A stretch of DNA of 64,000 nucleotides from Pseudoalteromonas rubra (GCF_001482385.1 NZ_CP013611.1:434001-498000), one strand, 5' to 3'; counted from the first letter of the stretch, positions 1-10,452 are shown. Numbers and translations: made by a program. The notes: generated from the sequence alone by a model not told the origin.

Positions 1-1
1 A

Positions 2-598
2 TGGACCTATAACACCGGCCAGCGTCGTGTTCGCCGCGCACCAAACGTTGCTTATGACGCACCGGGAACAGCATCGGACAGCCTGCGTACGACAGACGAC
101 TTTGATATGTTCAACGGATCACCGAACCGTTATAACTGGACCTTGAAAGGCAAGCAGGAGCTTTACATTCCGTACAACAGCTACAAACTGCACAGTGATA
201 AGCTAAAGTATGACGATATTCTGATGGCCGGTCACGTAAAACCGGAACACGTTCGCTATGAGAAACACCGCGTTTGGGTTGTTGAAGCAAACCTGAAAGA
301 GGGCACGCGCCACATCTATAAGAAACGTGTTTTCTACATTGATGAGGATAGCTGGCAGATCCACGTTGCAGATTTGTATGACAACCGCGATCAAATGTAT
401 CGCGTAGCGATGGCCCACGGCCTGAACTACTATGATGTGCCTACTCACTGGAGTACGCTGGATGTCTATCATGACCTGAACTCTCGTCGTTACCTGGCTA
501 TTGGCCTGGATAATGAAGAGAAAATGTACGACTTCAGCCAGTCTTTCCAGGACAATGAGTTTACACAAAGCGCTTTACGTCGCGAGGGTAGACGATAA
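2..598 (+). CDS. DUF1329 family outer-membrane-associated protein (5' end outside window)
   Basis: The reading frame is open from the first bases of the window, so the N-terminus is missing and about 198 C-terminal residues are seen. The stretch WTYNTGQRRVRRAPN near the visible start, and the later YIPYNSYKLHS, are hallmarks of the DUF1329 family (LolB-like beta fold, periplasm or outer membrane). Family members usually follow a DUF1302 gene and precede a YCF48-like protein and an RND exporter; the latter two follow here, so a DUF1302 gene is expected just upstream. The exact role is unknown; an envelope lipid or hydrophobic-compound export function is inferred from the company it keeps. Internal ATG at 107 is not the true start because homologous sequence continues upstream. 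Confidence 0.85.
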   Translation, partial: WTYNTGQRRVRRAPNVAYDAPGTASDSLRTTDDFDMFNGSPNRYNWTLKGKQELYIPYNSYKLHSDKLKYDDILMAGHVKPEHVRYEKHRVWVVEANLKEGTRHIYKKRVFYIDEDSWQIHVADLYDNRDQMYRVAMAHGLNYYDVPTHWSTLDVYHDLNSRRYLAIGLDNEEKMYDFSQSFQDNEFTQSALRREGRR

Positions 599-707
599 GC
601 ATAGCTGCCGGTTAATACCGGCACAGCACTACTTCTCAGGGGCTACATTGGTAGCTCCTGAAATTGCACTTCCTATTCTCTCTCACACTAATTATCGAGT
701 ACTCATC

Positions 708-1706
708 ATGATTAAGAAGTTAGTCGCAACCACGATTGCAGTGATGGCAATGCAAAGTGATGCAGTAGCCGCAGCTTCTGATGCACTAATGGTGGCACAT
801 CCGCAGCGTACACTATTAACAGATATCAGTTATACCGGTGCGCAGCTGGTCGCTGTTGGTAAGCATGGCACCATAGTAACCAGTAAAGATGGTAAAAGCT
901 GGCAGCAGGCAAAAGTGCCGGTGCAAAGTTTGCTTACCTCAGTCACGTTTGCCAGCGAAAAAAAAGGTTGGGCCTGTGGCCATGACGCAACAATTTTAAA
1001 CACAGACGACGGCGGACAAAGTTGGCAAATTCAGCAACATTTGCCAGATATCGAAAAGCCGTGTCTGGATATTACCTTTGCCAATGAGCAAATTGGTTAT
1101 GCCGTTGGTGCCTATGGCATGATGTATGAAACGACCGATGGCGGCCAAAACTGGACGAAACGTTTTATTGATGCCTTTGTTCATCCCGATGATGTCACTT
1201 ACCTTGCTGAGCTTAAAGCAGACGACCCGGCTGCGTATGAAGATGAAACAGCGTTTATTTTGCCGCATTTCAACACCTTATTGATTGATGGCTCACAGTA
1301 CTTATTAGCCGGCGAAATGGGCTTATTCGCTGTAAGCGATGATGCAGGGAAGAACTGGCGTAAGTTACCTGAGTTCTATGCTGGTTCTTTGTTCACCGTT
1401 AGTAAAACTGCGGATGGCCGTGTAGTCACTGCCGGGTTACGTGGAAACGCATTTGTTTCTGACTCTGAGTTGTCACAGTTTCAGCGCCTGGCATTCGACA
1501 AAACAGCCACCATTAATCAGGTACTAACGGTGAACGAACAACAATATTTGTTTGCAAACAGTGGCGTTATTCACACACGTAGTGAAGCGGGTCTGTCTAG
1601 CGAGCAGTTGAAAAATGGTAAATCCATTATGGCCGGTGTTATGTTCGAGGGGCAATTGGTGCTGGCAACGGAAAACGGGATCCAGATAGTAGAGGTTAAA
1701 CGCTAA
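708..1706 (+). CDS. YCF48/BNR-repeat beta-propeller protein, secreted
   Basis: About 332 residues. A typical signal peptide (MIKKLVATTIAVMAMQSDAVAA) supports the start at 708 rather than the longer in-frame extension, which overlaps the upstream gene. The body has repeated propeller blades of the BNR/YCF48 type (TSKDGKSWQQ, NTDDGGQSWQ, ETTDGGQNWTK, SDDAGKNWRK), as in the photosystem II assembly factor family. In non-photosynthetic bacteria these proteins accompany DUF1302/DUF1329 proteins and an RND exporter, as here. The stop codon overlaps the next start by one base (taATG), so translation is probably coupled. The role is probably periplasmic scaffolding for the exporter; this is inference. 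Confidence 0.85.
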   Translation: MIKKLVATTIAVMAMQSDAVAAASDALMVAHPQRTLLTDISYTGAQLVAVGKHGTIVTSKDGKSWQQAKVPVQSLLTSVTFASEKKGWACGHDATILNTDDGGQSWQIQQHLPDIEKPCLDITFANEQIGYAVGAYGMMYETTDGGQNWTKRFIDAFVHPDDVTYLAELKADDPAAYEDETAFILPHFNTLLIDGSQYLLAGEMGLFAVSDDAGKNWRKLPEFYAGSLFTVSKTADGRVVTAGLRGNAFVSDSELSQFQRLAFDKTATINQVLTVNEQQYLFANSGVIHTRSEAGLSSEQLKNGKSIMAGVMFEGQLVLATENGIQIVEVKR

Positions 1707-4036
1707 TGCAGTCATTGTTAAACCAACTTGTTTATGTTGTTTTCAGACATCGTGTTGCGATGATTATACTCTTCATCATAACAACTCTGTTTCTAGGCTA
1801 TCGTGCAACACAGATCCAGCTTGATGCATCTTTTAATAAGAATATTCCCCTGAATCATGAGTATATGAAAGTATACCTGAAACATGAAAAACAGTTTGGC
1901 GGTGCAAATAGCATTCTGATATCCGTCTGTGATGCAGATGGAGATATTTTTAATCCTGAGTTCTTTACTCAGTTGAAAGCAGTACATGATCAACTTTATT
2001 TTATCCCAGGTGTGAATCGACCGCTGGTTAACTCTATTTTTGCGCCCAGCGCACGGTTTGTCGAAGTCGTCGAAGATGGTTTTGCGGGCGGTCCTATTAT
2101 TCCTGCAAATTTTTCGGCCGACGAGACCGGTCTGGCTGTGGTCAAGCAAAACATTGAAAAAGCCAAAGTAGTGGGTCGCATGGTGGCCAGTGATTATTCG
2201 TGTGCGATGGTCACAGCTCAACTTATGGAAATTGACCCTCAGACACAAGAAAAGCTAGATACGCTGGCATTTGCGAAAAAGCTGGAAAGTGAAATTCGTG
2301 AACCACTCAGCACAGATAAGGTGTCTATTCATATCATCGGCTTTGCTAAAATGGCGGGTGATATTGCAGATGGTGCAAAAGGCGTCATCTTGTTCTTTGC
2401 AGTTGCGATTTTATTCACGTTTGTGATGGTTTGGCTATTCTGTAAAAGCTTCAAATTGACTCTATTGCCGATTATGTGCTCCTTGATAGCAGTAGTATGG
2501 CAAATGGGCCTGCTTACCGTAATGGGCTTTGGGTTAGATCCTATGTCTATTTTGGTGCCATTCCTGGTTTTTGCAATTGGTGTGAGCCATGGCGTACAGA
2601 TGATCAATGCGATCGGTAAGAAAGTGGCTGAAGGCGTAAACAGCAAAGTGGCGGCTGAGGCGAGTTTTAAAGCGCTATTAATACCGGGTGGCATTGCGTT
2701 GCTGTCTGACACAGTAGGCTTTTTGACCTTACTTGCTATCGACATCGGGATTATTCGTGAGCTGGCCATCACCGCAAGTTTGGGTGTCGCCGTGATTATC
2801 TTCACTAACCTGATCCTGCTGCCAGTTCTGGCTTCTTATTTTAACTCCAGCAAAATACACCGTGTTGATGACGGTAATTCGTTTAGTAATAAACTTTTTA
2901 CCACGATGCGAGAAGCACTGGTGAAAACCACAGATAAGCGCGTTGCACGAGTCATTTTGCTGATCAGCGCGATTCTATTCGGCCTTGGTTACTGGCAATC
3001 TCAGCATATGCAAATTGGCGATTTGCACGCGGGCGCACCTGCGCTTCATGAAGATGCTCGCTACAATCAGGATACTTTCCTGATCTCAGACCGGTATGCT
3101 ATTTCATCTGATATTCTCAAAGTACTGGTTGAAGCCTATCCTGCGGCCTGTACAGAGCACGACACCATGGACAGGGTCAGCCGTTTCCAGTGGCGCGTTG
3201 AGAACTTACCAGGTGTCCAGTCAGCCGTGTCTCTGAGCTCAGTCGCACAATCTGTGAATGCGGGGTATAACGAGGGCAATCTGAAATGGCAAACGTTGCC
3301 GCGTAATAGCGCGTCATTAGTTCAGGCGACGTCGCGAGTTGAAACAAGTACCGGTTTGCTCAATGGTGATTGCTCTGTGATGCCTATTATTATCTTCATG
3401 GCCGATCACAAAGCACAGACTATAGACAACGTGGTCACGCAGATTAAAGCGTTTGCAGAGGAAGAAGGCACCGATACTGTGCAGTTTAAACTGGCTTCGG
3501 GCCCAATTGGTGTTATGGCTGCGACCAATGAATCCGTATCTGAAGCGCAGTTGCCTATGATGATCTATGTATATGGTGCCGTTATCGCGCTGTGCCTGAT
3601 CAGTTTCAGAAGCATACGTGCGACCATTGCGGTGGTTTTACCTTTGTATATCGTATCGACTCTGGCGCAAGCCTTGATGGTTAAACTTGAAATCGGTTTA
3701 ACGGTATCAACCTTGCCAGTAATTGCGCTAGGTGTGGGTATAGGTGTGGACTATGGTATTTATATTCTCTCTTCTATGATGACGCAGCTTAAGCAAGGCG
3801 TGCCACTTGCCTATGCATATCGCAATGCGTTGGCAGAAAGAGGCAGTGCTGTACTCTTTACCGGGATCACTTTGGCTATTGGTGTCAGTACCTGGATTTT
3901 CTCAGCACTCAAATTCCAGGTAGATATGGGGATATTATTAACCTTTATGTTCCTGGTTAATATGCTGGGCGCCGTTTTATTATTACCTGCAATAGGAACC
4001 TTAATCTGGACAGACCAGAAAAAAAAGTGTGAATAA
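1706..4036 (+). CDS. MMPL/RND superfamily exporter
   Basis: 776 residues with the duplicated RND layout: TM1 at about residues 17-36, a large periplasmic loop, a block of five helices from about 223 to 380, a second TM at about 413-430, a second periplasmic loop and a final helix block from about 620. The two equivalent TM4-type motifs IGVSHGVQMI and IGVDYGIYIL support an MMPL/SSD-type permease of the inner membrane driven by proton motive force. The substrate is not known; hydrophobic or lipid-like cargo is usual for this family. It is the last gene of the DUF1329-YCF48 operon, overlapping the upstream gene by one base, and is followed by a hairpin at 4045-4070. Confidence 0.9.
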   Translation: MQSLLNQLVYVVFRHRVAMIILFIITTLFLGYRATQIQLDASFNKNIPLNHEYMKVYLKHEKQFGGANSILISVCDADGDIFNPEFFTQLKAVHDQLYFIPGVNRPLVNSIFAPSARFVEVVEDGFAGGPIIPANFSADETGLAVVKQNIEKAKVVGRMVASDYSCAMVTAQLMEIDPQTQEKLDTLAFAKKLESEIREPLSTDKVSIHIIGFAKMAGDIADGAKGVILFFAVAILFTFVMVWLFCKSFKLTLLPIMCSLIAVVWQMGLLTVMGFGLDPMSILVPFLVFAIGVSHGVQMINAIGKKVAEGVNSKVAAEASFKALLIPGGIALLSDTVGFLTLLAIDIGIIRELAITASLGVAVIIFTNLILLPVLASYFNSSKIHRVDDGNSFSNKLFTTMREALVKTTDKRVARVILLISAILFGLGYWQSQHMQIGDLHAGAPALHEDARYNQDTFLISDRYAISSDILKVLVEAYPAACTEHDTMDRVSRFQWRVENLPGVQSAVSLSSVAQSVNAGYNEGNLKWQTLPRNSASLVQATSRVETSTGLLNGDCSVMPIIIFMADHKAQTIDNVVTQIKAFAEEEGTDTVQFKLASGPIGVMAATNESVSEAQLPMMIYVYGAVIALCLISFRSIRATIAVVLPLYIVSTLAQALMVKLEIGLTVSTLPVIALGVGIGVDYGIYILSSMMTQLKQGVPLAYAYRNALAERGSAVLFTGITLAIGVSTWIFSALKFQVDMGILLTFMFLVNMLGAVLLLPAIGTLIWTDQKKKCE

Positions 4037-4044
4037 AAGTGCTT

Positions 4045-4070
4045 ATAAATGGCCGGTTTCGGCCATTTAT
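4045..4070 (+). terminator. Hairpin terminator after the RND exporter gene
   Basis: Perfect 10-bp stem ATAAATGGCC / GGCCATTTAT with a 6-nt loop, beginning 8 bases after the exporter stop codon. The following sequence is AT-rich but lacks a clean T-run. Confidence 0.6.
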
Positions 4071-4238
4071 ATCTATATTTAGTGAATATCTGACCAACCA
4101 GCTGAAAAGGCTATAATGTTTTCGTCGAAAAGGCTTTTTATTAGCGCCAGAAAGGTTAAAATTCACATGACTCCACGCTAATAAATGGCTGTACAAATAA
4201 TCTACCGTTCAAAGGTGGTATAGATTAAGGAACACATA

Positions 4239-7200
4239 ATGACACAAAATGAAGGTCCAGCGTCAGTTATCCTGGATAACGTCACCAAGCTGATCCACAA
4301 AAAAGTTCATGCCGAAAACGTGTCGCTCGTTGAAACTTTTGCCAAAGCCTTGTACAGCAATATGTCTAAAGAGGACTTGGCACATCGTAACGACAGCGAC
4401 TTATACGGAGCCGCATTGAGTCTTTGGAATTCTTTGGAAAAGAATGCTAATGACGATGCGGTTATTCGCGTTTTTAACCCTGAAGTAGCCAAAGATGGTT
4501 GGCAATCCTCTCACACGATCGTTGAGATCATCGCGAAAGACATGCCGTTCTTGGTTGATTCGGTACGCATGGCACTTAGCCGCAAAAATATCGTGTCTCA
4601 CTTACTGTTACACAGCCCGCTTAAAATAAAGCGCGATGGTGACAATAAGATTACTGCGCTTTCGAACTTAAAAACAGAGCAGGAATCCTCGTCGACAAAA
4701 ACTGTTTTCTTCATTGAGATTGATCGTCAGACTGATGCAAAAGCAATGAAAGAGTTCACCGAAGAACTGGAATCAGTATTGAAAGATGTGTCTGTTGCTG
4801 TAGAAGACTGGAAGCCTATCCGCGATAAACTGGTTGCGGTCAGTAAAGAGATACCAACGCGTCCCCATGACTGCTCACAGGCAGAAGTTAATGAAGCCGT
4901 TGAGTTCCTTGAATGGTTATCTTCAGATAACTTCACCTTCATGGGCTACCGTCAGTACGATTTGGTGCCTGTTCAGGGTGACCATGAACTGCGCGCAGTG
5001 CCAGACACTAGCCTGGGTTTGATGAAAAACTCGGGCCATGACGGCGGCCGCTTACTATCGGAGCTGCCAGAAGTCGCACGCAAAGAAGCTCGCAGCAAGA
5101 ACCTACTGATCTTAACTAAGACCAATTCACTGTCTCGTGTTCATCGTCCAGCCCATATTGATTATGTGGGTATTAAGCGCTTTGACGAGGCGGGCAACGT
5201 GATCGGTGAAGACCGGTTCATCGGTTTATTCTCATCGAGCTTCTACAACAACAGTGCGGCAGATGTGCCCGTTCTTAAGAGCAAGATCCAGCGTATTATG
5301 GAGCAGTGTGACTTTGCACAAGGGACACACGCTTACAAGGCTGTGCTTAACCTGCTGGAAACTTATCCGCGTGATGAGTTGGTGCAAGCGCGCGAGGCCG
5401 AGCTTTTAGAAGTCGCAACCGGCGTGTTGCAAATTCAGGAACGAGACATGTGTCGTCTGTTCGTCCGTCGCGATGTATACGGGCGCTTCTTCTCATGCAT
5501 GGTCTATGTACCACGTGAGCGCTATAACACAGCACTACGTCGTGAAACTCAGAAGTTGTTGGCAGATGCATTTAAGTCCAATGAAAAAGTTGAGTTTACG
5601 ACCTTTTTCTCAGAGTCCACACTGGCGAGAACGCATTACATCGTGCGTGTGGCAGATAACAGTATTAAGTACAACGTGAAAGACATTGAAAACAACCTGG
5701 CAGAAGCCGCTCGCACTTGGGAAGACAAACTACAATCAGCACTGCTTGGTAGCAATGGCGAGACCCGTGGTAACGAGCTAAACCGTAAATATGCCAACGC
5801 TTTCCCACACTCATATAAAGATCAAGTGTTGCCAAGTGCCGCGGTAGTCGATATCGAGAAACTGGAGCAGCTGAGCGATGAGAAAAAGCTGGAAATGCTT
5901 TTTTACCGTCCTCAGGAAGAATCAAACAGCGAAATTGTTCGTTTGAGCTTGTTCCACAAAGACGTGCCAATCCACCTGTCAGACGTTATGCCAATGTTGG
6001 AAAACTTTGGTTTACGCGTGATTGGAGAAACGCCTTACGCAATTAAGAGTAGCGATGGCCAGGTAAACTGGATCATGGATTTCTCCATGATGATCGACTC
6101 AAAAGGGATTGCGGACTTTGATAAAGTTTCGGCCCGTTTCCGTGCTGCGCTGACTAACGTTTGGAATAACCGTCTTGAGAGCGATGGTTTCAATCGCATG
6201 GTTCTGCTGGGTGGCATGACCGGACGTGAAGCGTCAATTTTGCGTGCGTATGCTAAGTACATGCGCCAGATTGGTGTGACATTCTCGCAGTCTTATATCG
6301 AAAATACGTTTGAGCATTACCCGCACATCGCAGCACAAATTGTTGAGCTGTTTGTGAAGAAGTTCTCACCAGCGAAAAAAGCGGCTGAGAAGACGCTTGA
6401 AAAACTGATCGAGAAAATCTATCAGGAGCTCGAAAACGTTGCAAACCTGGATGATGACCGCATCATTCGTATGTATGTTGACATGATCAACGCAACATTG
6501 CGTACCAACTTCTATCAAAAAGAAGCGGACGAAAGCAACAAATCTTATATTTCATTCAAGATCAACCCGCATGCGATCCCTGAGATGCCTCTGCCGCTGC
6601 CTGCGTATGAAATCTTCGTTTATTCACCACGTGTAGAAGGTGTACATTTACGCGGTGGTAAAGTTGCGCGTGGTGGTCTGCGTTGGTCAGATCGCCGTGA
6701 AGATTTCCGTACTGAGGTACTGGGTCTTGTTAAGGCACAACAGGTTAAAAATACGGTAATCGTTCCTGTCGGGTCAAAAGGTGGTTTTGTTTGTAAGCAG
6801 CTGCCAAACGATCGTGAAGGCTTCTTTAAAGAAGGTCAGGAATGCTACAAGATGTTCATCCGTGGTCTGTTAGACATCACTGATAACATCATTCATGGCG
6901 ACATTATTCCGCCAGTTGATGTAGTACGTCACGACGAAGATGACCCATACCTGGTTGTTGCTGCCGATAAAGGCACCGCGACATTCTCTGATATTGCCAA
7001 CGGCATTGCTGAAGAGTATAACTTCTGGCTGGGCGACGCATTTGCTTCTGGTGGTTCAATTGGTTATGACCACAAGAAAATGGGTATCACTGCGAAAGGT
7101 GCGTGGGAGTCGGTTAAGCGTCATTTCCGCGAAATGGACATTGACTGCCAGACAACTGACTTTACAGCGGTTGGTATCGGCGACATGGGCGGTGACGTAT

Positions 7201-9077
7201 TTGGTAATGGTATGTTGCTGTCTAAGCACATTCGCCTGCAGGCAGCCTTCAACCACATGCACATCTTTATCGACCCGAATCCGGATGCGGCAAGCTCTTA
7301 TGTAGAACGTGATCGTCTGTTCAATTTGCCTCGTTCAAGCTGGGAAGATTACAACAAAGAGCTTATTTCTGAAGGTGGTGGTGTATTCTCTCGTGCAGCT
7401 AAGTCAATCACATTGACCGCTGAAATGAAGAAAATGATTGGCACCAAAAAAGCCAGCATGACACCAAATGAGCTGATTAAAGCGCTACTTAAAATGCCAG
7501 CTGACCTACTTTGGAACGGTGGTATCGGTACTTACATTAAAGCTAAGTCTGAATCTAATGCAGATGTGGGTGACCGTGCAAATGACGGTCTACGTATCGA
7601 TGGTTCTGAGCTGGGCGCGAAAATCTTCGGTGAAGGTGGTAACCTGGGTGCAACACAGTTGGGCCGTATTGAGTTTGCTGAGAAGGGCGGGCGTATCAAC
7701 ACCGACTTTATCGATAACGTAGGTGGTGTGGCGTGTTCGGATAACGAAGTAAACATTAAGATCCTGTTGAATGGCCTGGTTGCTGAAGGTGACTTGACTA
7801 AGAAACAGCGTGATGAACTTCTGTATGCAATGACTGATGAAGTATCTGAGTTGGTACTGGCAGACTGTTACCGTCAAACGCATACGCTGTCTATCACTAA
7901 GTCGAAAGGCCCGGCAACACTGAAAGAGAAAATTCGCTTTATCCATGCATTGGAAAAAGAAGGTAAGCTTGACCGTACGATTGAGTTTTTACCTACCGAT
8001 GAAGAACTGGCAGAGCGTGCTGCTGCAGGGTCAGATCTGACTCGTCCAGAGCTGTCTGTGTTAGTCTCTTACTCTAAAATGGTGCTGAAAGAATCGCTGG
8101 TTGTTGATGAGATTTCAGAGAATCCATACTATCGTCAGCTATTAGTGAATTCATTCCCAATCCCACTGCGTGAGCGTTTTAACGCGGCAATGGATAACCA
8201 CCCACTGCGTAAAGAGATTATTGCAACTAAACTTGCAAATAATATCGTGAATGACATGGGTCTGAATTTCATGATCCGTATGCACGAAGAAACCGGTGCA
8301 ACGGAAGCCGAAATTGCGCTGTGTTACTCAATTGCCAGTGAAATTTTTGAAATGAAAGAGACCTGGCAGTCAATTGCAGCATTGGATAACCATATTCCAT
8401 CAGCAGTACAGACTGAGATGTTGTATCAATTGCGTCGTACAGTACGTCGCACGACACGTTGGTTCCTGCGTCACCGTAACAAAGGTATGACGATTGAAGA
8501 AACCATCGCGTTCTTTGCTCCGACCTTTGCTGATCTGAGCAATAACCTGAACAGCTACATGGTTGAAGATGAAAGTGCACGTTTGACAGAAAAAGCCGAT
8601 GCGCTTGTTGCACAAGGTGTACCAGAGAAAATTGCTATGCGTATCGTTTCTCTGTCTAGTCTGTTCTCTGTAATGGATCTGGCTGAAGTAGCAGCAAACT
8701 CCGGTCGCGCGATTGATGTGGTGTCAAACACTTACTTCAAACTGGGTGCGAATATGGGTCTGCACTGGTTCCTGGATCAGATCACCGCACAACCTGTCGC
8801 CAACCATTGGCAGGCTCTGGCGCGTGCATCTTACCGTGAAGAGCTGGATTGGCAGCAACGCGCTTTGTCTGAAGTTGTATTGAACAGCTTTGAGGGAGAC
8901 GACCATGATGTCGATTCACTGATCAATCAGTGGATGGAAAATCAGTCTACCTTGTTGCTACGCTGGCAACAGATGCTGGCTGAATTCAAGACCTCACAAA
9001 GCCATGACTTTGCGAAGTTCTCAGTGGCATTGCGTGAGCTGATGTTGTTGAGTCACAACTGTGACACTTCCAAATAA
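4239..9077 (+). CDS. gdhB: NAD-specific glutamate dehydrogenase, large (about 180 kDa) class
   Basis: 1612 residues, the usual length of the large bacterial NAD-GDH class (about 1600). It catalyses glutamate + NAD+ = 2-oxoglutarate + ammonia + NADH, a catabolic entry of glutamate into the TCA cycle, in the cytosol. The N-terminal half carries ACT-like regulatory sequence; the central catalytic region shows RGGLRWSDRREDFRTE and VPVGSKGGFV (glutamate-binding lysines), then GDMGGDVFGNG and GEGGNLGATQLGRIEFA of the NAD-binding domain. A good Shine-Dalgarno (AAGGA) lies just before ATG 4239. Monocistronic, with a strong terminator behind. Gene symbol usage varies (gdhB/gdh2). Confidence 0.96.
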   Translation: MTQNEGPASVILDNVTKLIHKKVHAENVSLVETFAKALYSNMSKEDLAHRNDSDLYGAALSLWNSLEKNANDDAVIRVFNPEVAKDGWQSSHTIVEIIAKDMPFLVDSVRMALSRKNIVSHLLLHSPLKIKRDGDNKITALSNLKTEQESSSTKTVFFIEIDRQTDAKAMKEFTEELESVLKDVSVAVEDWKPIRDKLVAVSKEIPTRPHDCSQAEVNEAVEFLEWLSSDNFTFMGYRQYDLVPVQGDHELRAVPDTSLGLMKNSGHDGGRLLSELPEVARKEARSKNLLILTKTNSLSRVHRPAHIDYVGIKRFDEAGNVIGEDRFIGLFSSSFYNNSAADVPVLKSKIQRIMEQCDFAQGTHAYKAVLNLLETYPRDELVQAREAELLEVATGVLQIQERDMCRLFVRRDVYGRFFSCMVYVPRERYNTALRRETQKLLADAFKSNEKVEFTTFFSESTLARTHYIVRVADNSIKYNVKDIENNLAEAARTWEDKLQSALLGSNGETRGNELNRKYANAFPHSYKDQVLPSAAVVDIEKLEQLSDEKKLEMLFYRPQEESNSEIVRLSLFHKDVPIHLSDVMPMLENFGLRVIGETPYAIKSSDGQVNWIMDFSMMIDSKGIADFDKVSARFRAALTNVWNNRLESDGFNRMVLLGGMTGREASILRAYAKYMRQIGVTFSQSYIENTFEHYPHIAAQIVELFVKKFSPAKKAAEKTLEKLIEKIYQELENVANLDDDRIIRMYVDMINATLRTNFYQKEADESNKSYISFKINPHAIPEMPLPLPAYEIFVYSPRVEGVHLRGGKVARGGLRWSDRREDFRTEVLGLVKAQQVKNTVIVPVGSKGGFVCKQLPNDREGFFKEGQECYKMFIRGLLDITDNIIHGDIIPPVDVVRHDEDDPYLVVAADKGTATFSDIANGIAEEYNFWLGDAFASGGSIGYDHKKMGITAKGAWESVKRHFREMDIDCQTTDFTAVGIGDMGGDVFGNGMLLSKHIRLQAAFNHMHIFIDPNPDAASSYVERDRLFNLPRSSWEDYNKELISEGGGVFSRAAKSITLTAEMKKMIGTKKASMTPNELIKALLKMPADLLWNGGIGTYIKAKSESNADVGDRANDGLRIDGSELGAKIFGEGGNLGATQLGRIEFAEKGGRINTDFIDNVGGVACSDNEVNIKILLNGLVAEGDLTKKQRDELLYAMTDEVSELVLADCYRQTHTLSITKSKGPATLKEKIRFIHALEKEGKLDRTIEFLPTDEELAERAAAGSDLTRPELSVLVSYSKMVLKESLVVDEISENPYYRQLLVNSFPIPLRERFNAAMDNHPLRKEIIATKLANNIVNDMGLNFMIRMHEETGATEAEIALCYSIASEIFEMKETWQSIAALDNHIPSAVQTEMLYQLRRTVRRTTRWFLRHRNKGMTIEETIAFFAPTFADLSNNLNSYMVEDESARLTEKADALVAQGVPEKIAMRIVSLSSLFSVMDLAEVAANSGRAIDVVSNTYFKLGANMGLHWFLDQITAQPVANHWQALARASYREELDWQQRALSEVVLNSFEGDDHDVDSLINQWMENQSTLLLRWQQMLAEFKTSQSHDFAKFSVALRELMLLSHNCDTSK

Positions 9078-9090
9078 AAAATAACTCGTT

Positions 9091-9122
9091 AAAATACCCC
9101 GGCTTTGCTGGGGTATTTTTTT
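9091..9122 (+). terminator. Intrinsic terminator of gdhB
   Basis: Stem AAAATACCCC / GGGGTATTTT with a 9-nt loop followed by a T-run, 14 bases after the gdhB stop. Confidence 0.9.
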
Positions 9123-9138
9123 ATCTCAGATTTGAAAT

Positions 9139-9300
9139 TGATACCAAGCCGCTTCATTAAATGAGTTATTTTGGCAAAAATTTTCGGCGATAGTCTGGCT
9201 GTAAGTCTACCGTTCGGTGTACTAAATAAGAGATTTTTAGCACCGTTAGCAGCAGATTCTACCCTTCAAATTAGCTATGCTTGAATGCGGGTTGGTGTCA
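9139..9300. repeat. MITE-like intergenic element between gdhB and pyrD
   Basis: A 162-bp non-coding stretch bounded by imperfect terminal inverted repeats: TGATACCAAGCCGCTT at the left and, on the complementary strand at the right, TGACACCAACCCGCATT. No ORF is contained. The size and the ATACCAA-type end resemble small non-autonomous repeats of marine Alteromonadales. The call rests only on the inverted ends; copy number cannot be seen here. Confidence 0.4.
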
Positions 9301-9328
9301 TACGTTACTAGGAACTTAAGGAGTCTCA

Positions 9329-10339
9329 ATGTTTTATGATTTAGCGCGTCGTTATATGTTCAGTAAAGATGCCGAGTGGGCTCATGATTTCGCACTCGGA
9401 AACTTACGCCGCTTCGCGAATACCCCATTAAGTATGGCCTGGTCACAATCACTTCCAAAGAAACCGGTTAATTTCCTTGGCCTGGAATTTGACAATCCGG
9501 TTGGGTTAGCGGCGGGACTCGATAAAAACGCGGAATGTATTGATGCATTCAGCCAGATGGGCTTTGGCTTTATAGAGGTGGGTACAGTTACACCCAGACC
9601 TCAGGCAGGTAACGACAAACCGCGCATTTTCCGACTGCCTGAAGCAAACGCAATTATTAACCGGATGGGCTTTAATAACAAAGGGGTCGATAATCTGGTT
9701 AACAACGTAAAAGCAGCACGTTATAACGGGATCCTGGGTATCAACATAGGGAAAAACAAAGATACGCCGAACGAGCAGGGCAAAGATGATTACATTCATT
9801 GTATGCGCAAAGTATTTGAGCACGCATCTTATATTACAGTGAATATCTCGTCCCCCAATACACCGGGGTTGCGCGACCTGCAATATGGTGAAGCATTGGA
9901 TGACCTGCTACAAAGTTTAAAGAATGAGCAGATTGATCTGATCGAGAAGCACAAAAAATCGGTTCCGATGTTAGTGAAAATCGCACCTGATGTTGATGCT
10001 GTTCAGTTGCAACAAATTGCCGAGTCATTAGTGAACAGTCGTATTGATGGTGTTATTGCAACTAATACCACTTTATCGAGAGAAGCGGTTAAGGGGTTAG
10101 AGCACGCCGAAGAAGCCGGTGGCTTATCGGGTCGCCCGGTACGTGAAAAGTCTACACAAGTCGTTAGTGAATTGAAACGGATGACTGAAGGCAAACTACC
10201 TATTATTGGTGTAGGTGGGATCGACAGTGCCGCTGCTGCAAAAGAAAAGCTCAATGCTGGGGCAGACTTAGTACAGGTTTACACAGGCTTTATCTATGAA
10301 GGACCTCAGTTGATCAAAAAGATCCTTACTGAGATCTAA
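9329..10339 (+). CDS. pyrD: Dihydroorotate dehydrogenase (quinone), class 2
   Basis: 336 residues, the standard length for membrane-associated class 2 PyrD, which oxidises dihydroorotate to orotate with quinone in pyrimidine synthesis. Class-2 features visible: the amphipathic N-terminus [44 protein letters not shown], the catalytic-serine loop [14 protein letters not shown], and the FMN phosphate-binding region [23 protein letters not shown] 9329 has an AGGAG site at proper distance. Followed by zapC and rlmKL as in many gammaproteobacteria. Confidence 0.97.
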   Translation: MFYDLARRYMFSKDAEWAHDFALGNLRRFANTPLSMAWSQSLPKKPVNFLGLEFDNPVGLAAGLDKNAECIDAFSQMGFGFIEVGTVTPRPQAGNDKPRIFRLPEANAIINRMGFNNKGVDNLVNNVKAARYNGILGINIGKNKDTPNEQGKDDYIHCMRKVFEHASYITVNISSPNTPGLRDLQYGEALDDLLQSLKNEQIDLIEKHKKSVPMLVKIAPDVDAVQLQQIAESLVNSRIDGVIATNTTLSREAVKGLEHAEEAGGLSGRPVREKSTQVVSELKRMTEGKLPIIGVGGIDSAAAAKEKLNAGADLVQVYTGFIYEGPQLIKKILTEI

Positions 10340-10413
10340 CTGGCTGCATTATAAGCCAATGAAATAGTTTGTAATTATTTTGCAGTATACAGGCGAATTC
10401 TGACGCTGGTTTG

Positions 10414-10452
10414 AAAAACGATCGTTCCTTTGTAGGGGAGGATCGTTTTTTC
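10414..10452 (+). terminator. Intrinsic terminator of pyrD
   Basis: Stem AAAAACGATC / GATCGTTTTT with a 17-nt loop that can pair further internally, ending in a run of T. Lies 75 bases after the pyrD stop. Confidence 0.8.

Noticed and set aside
501..707. Upstream extension of the YCF48-like ORF
   Set aside because: It overlaps the DUF1329 coding end and precedes a clear signal peptide at 708.
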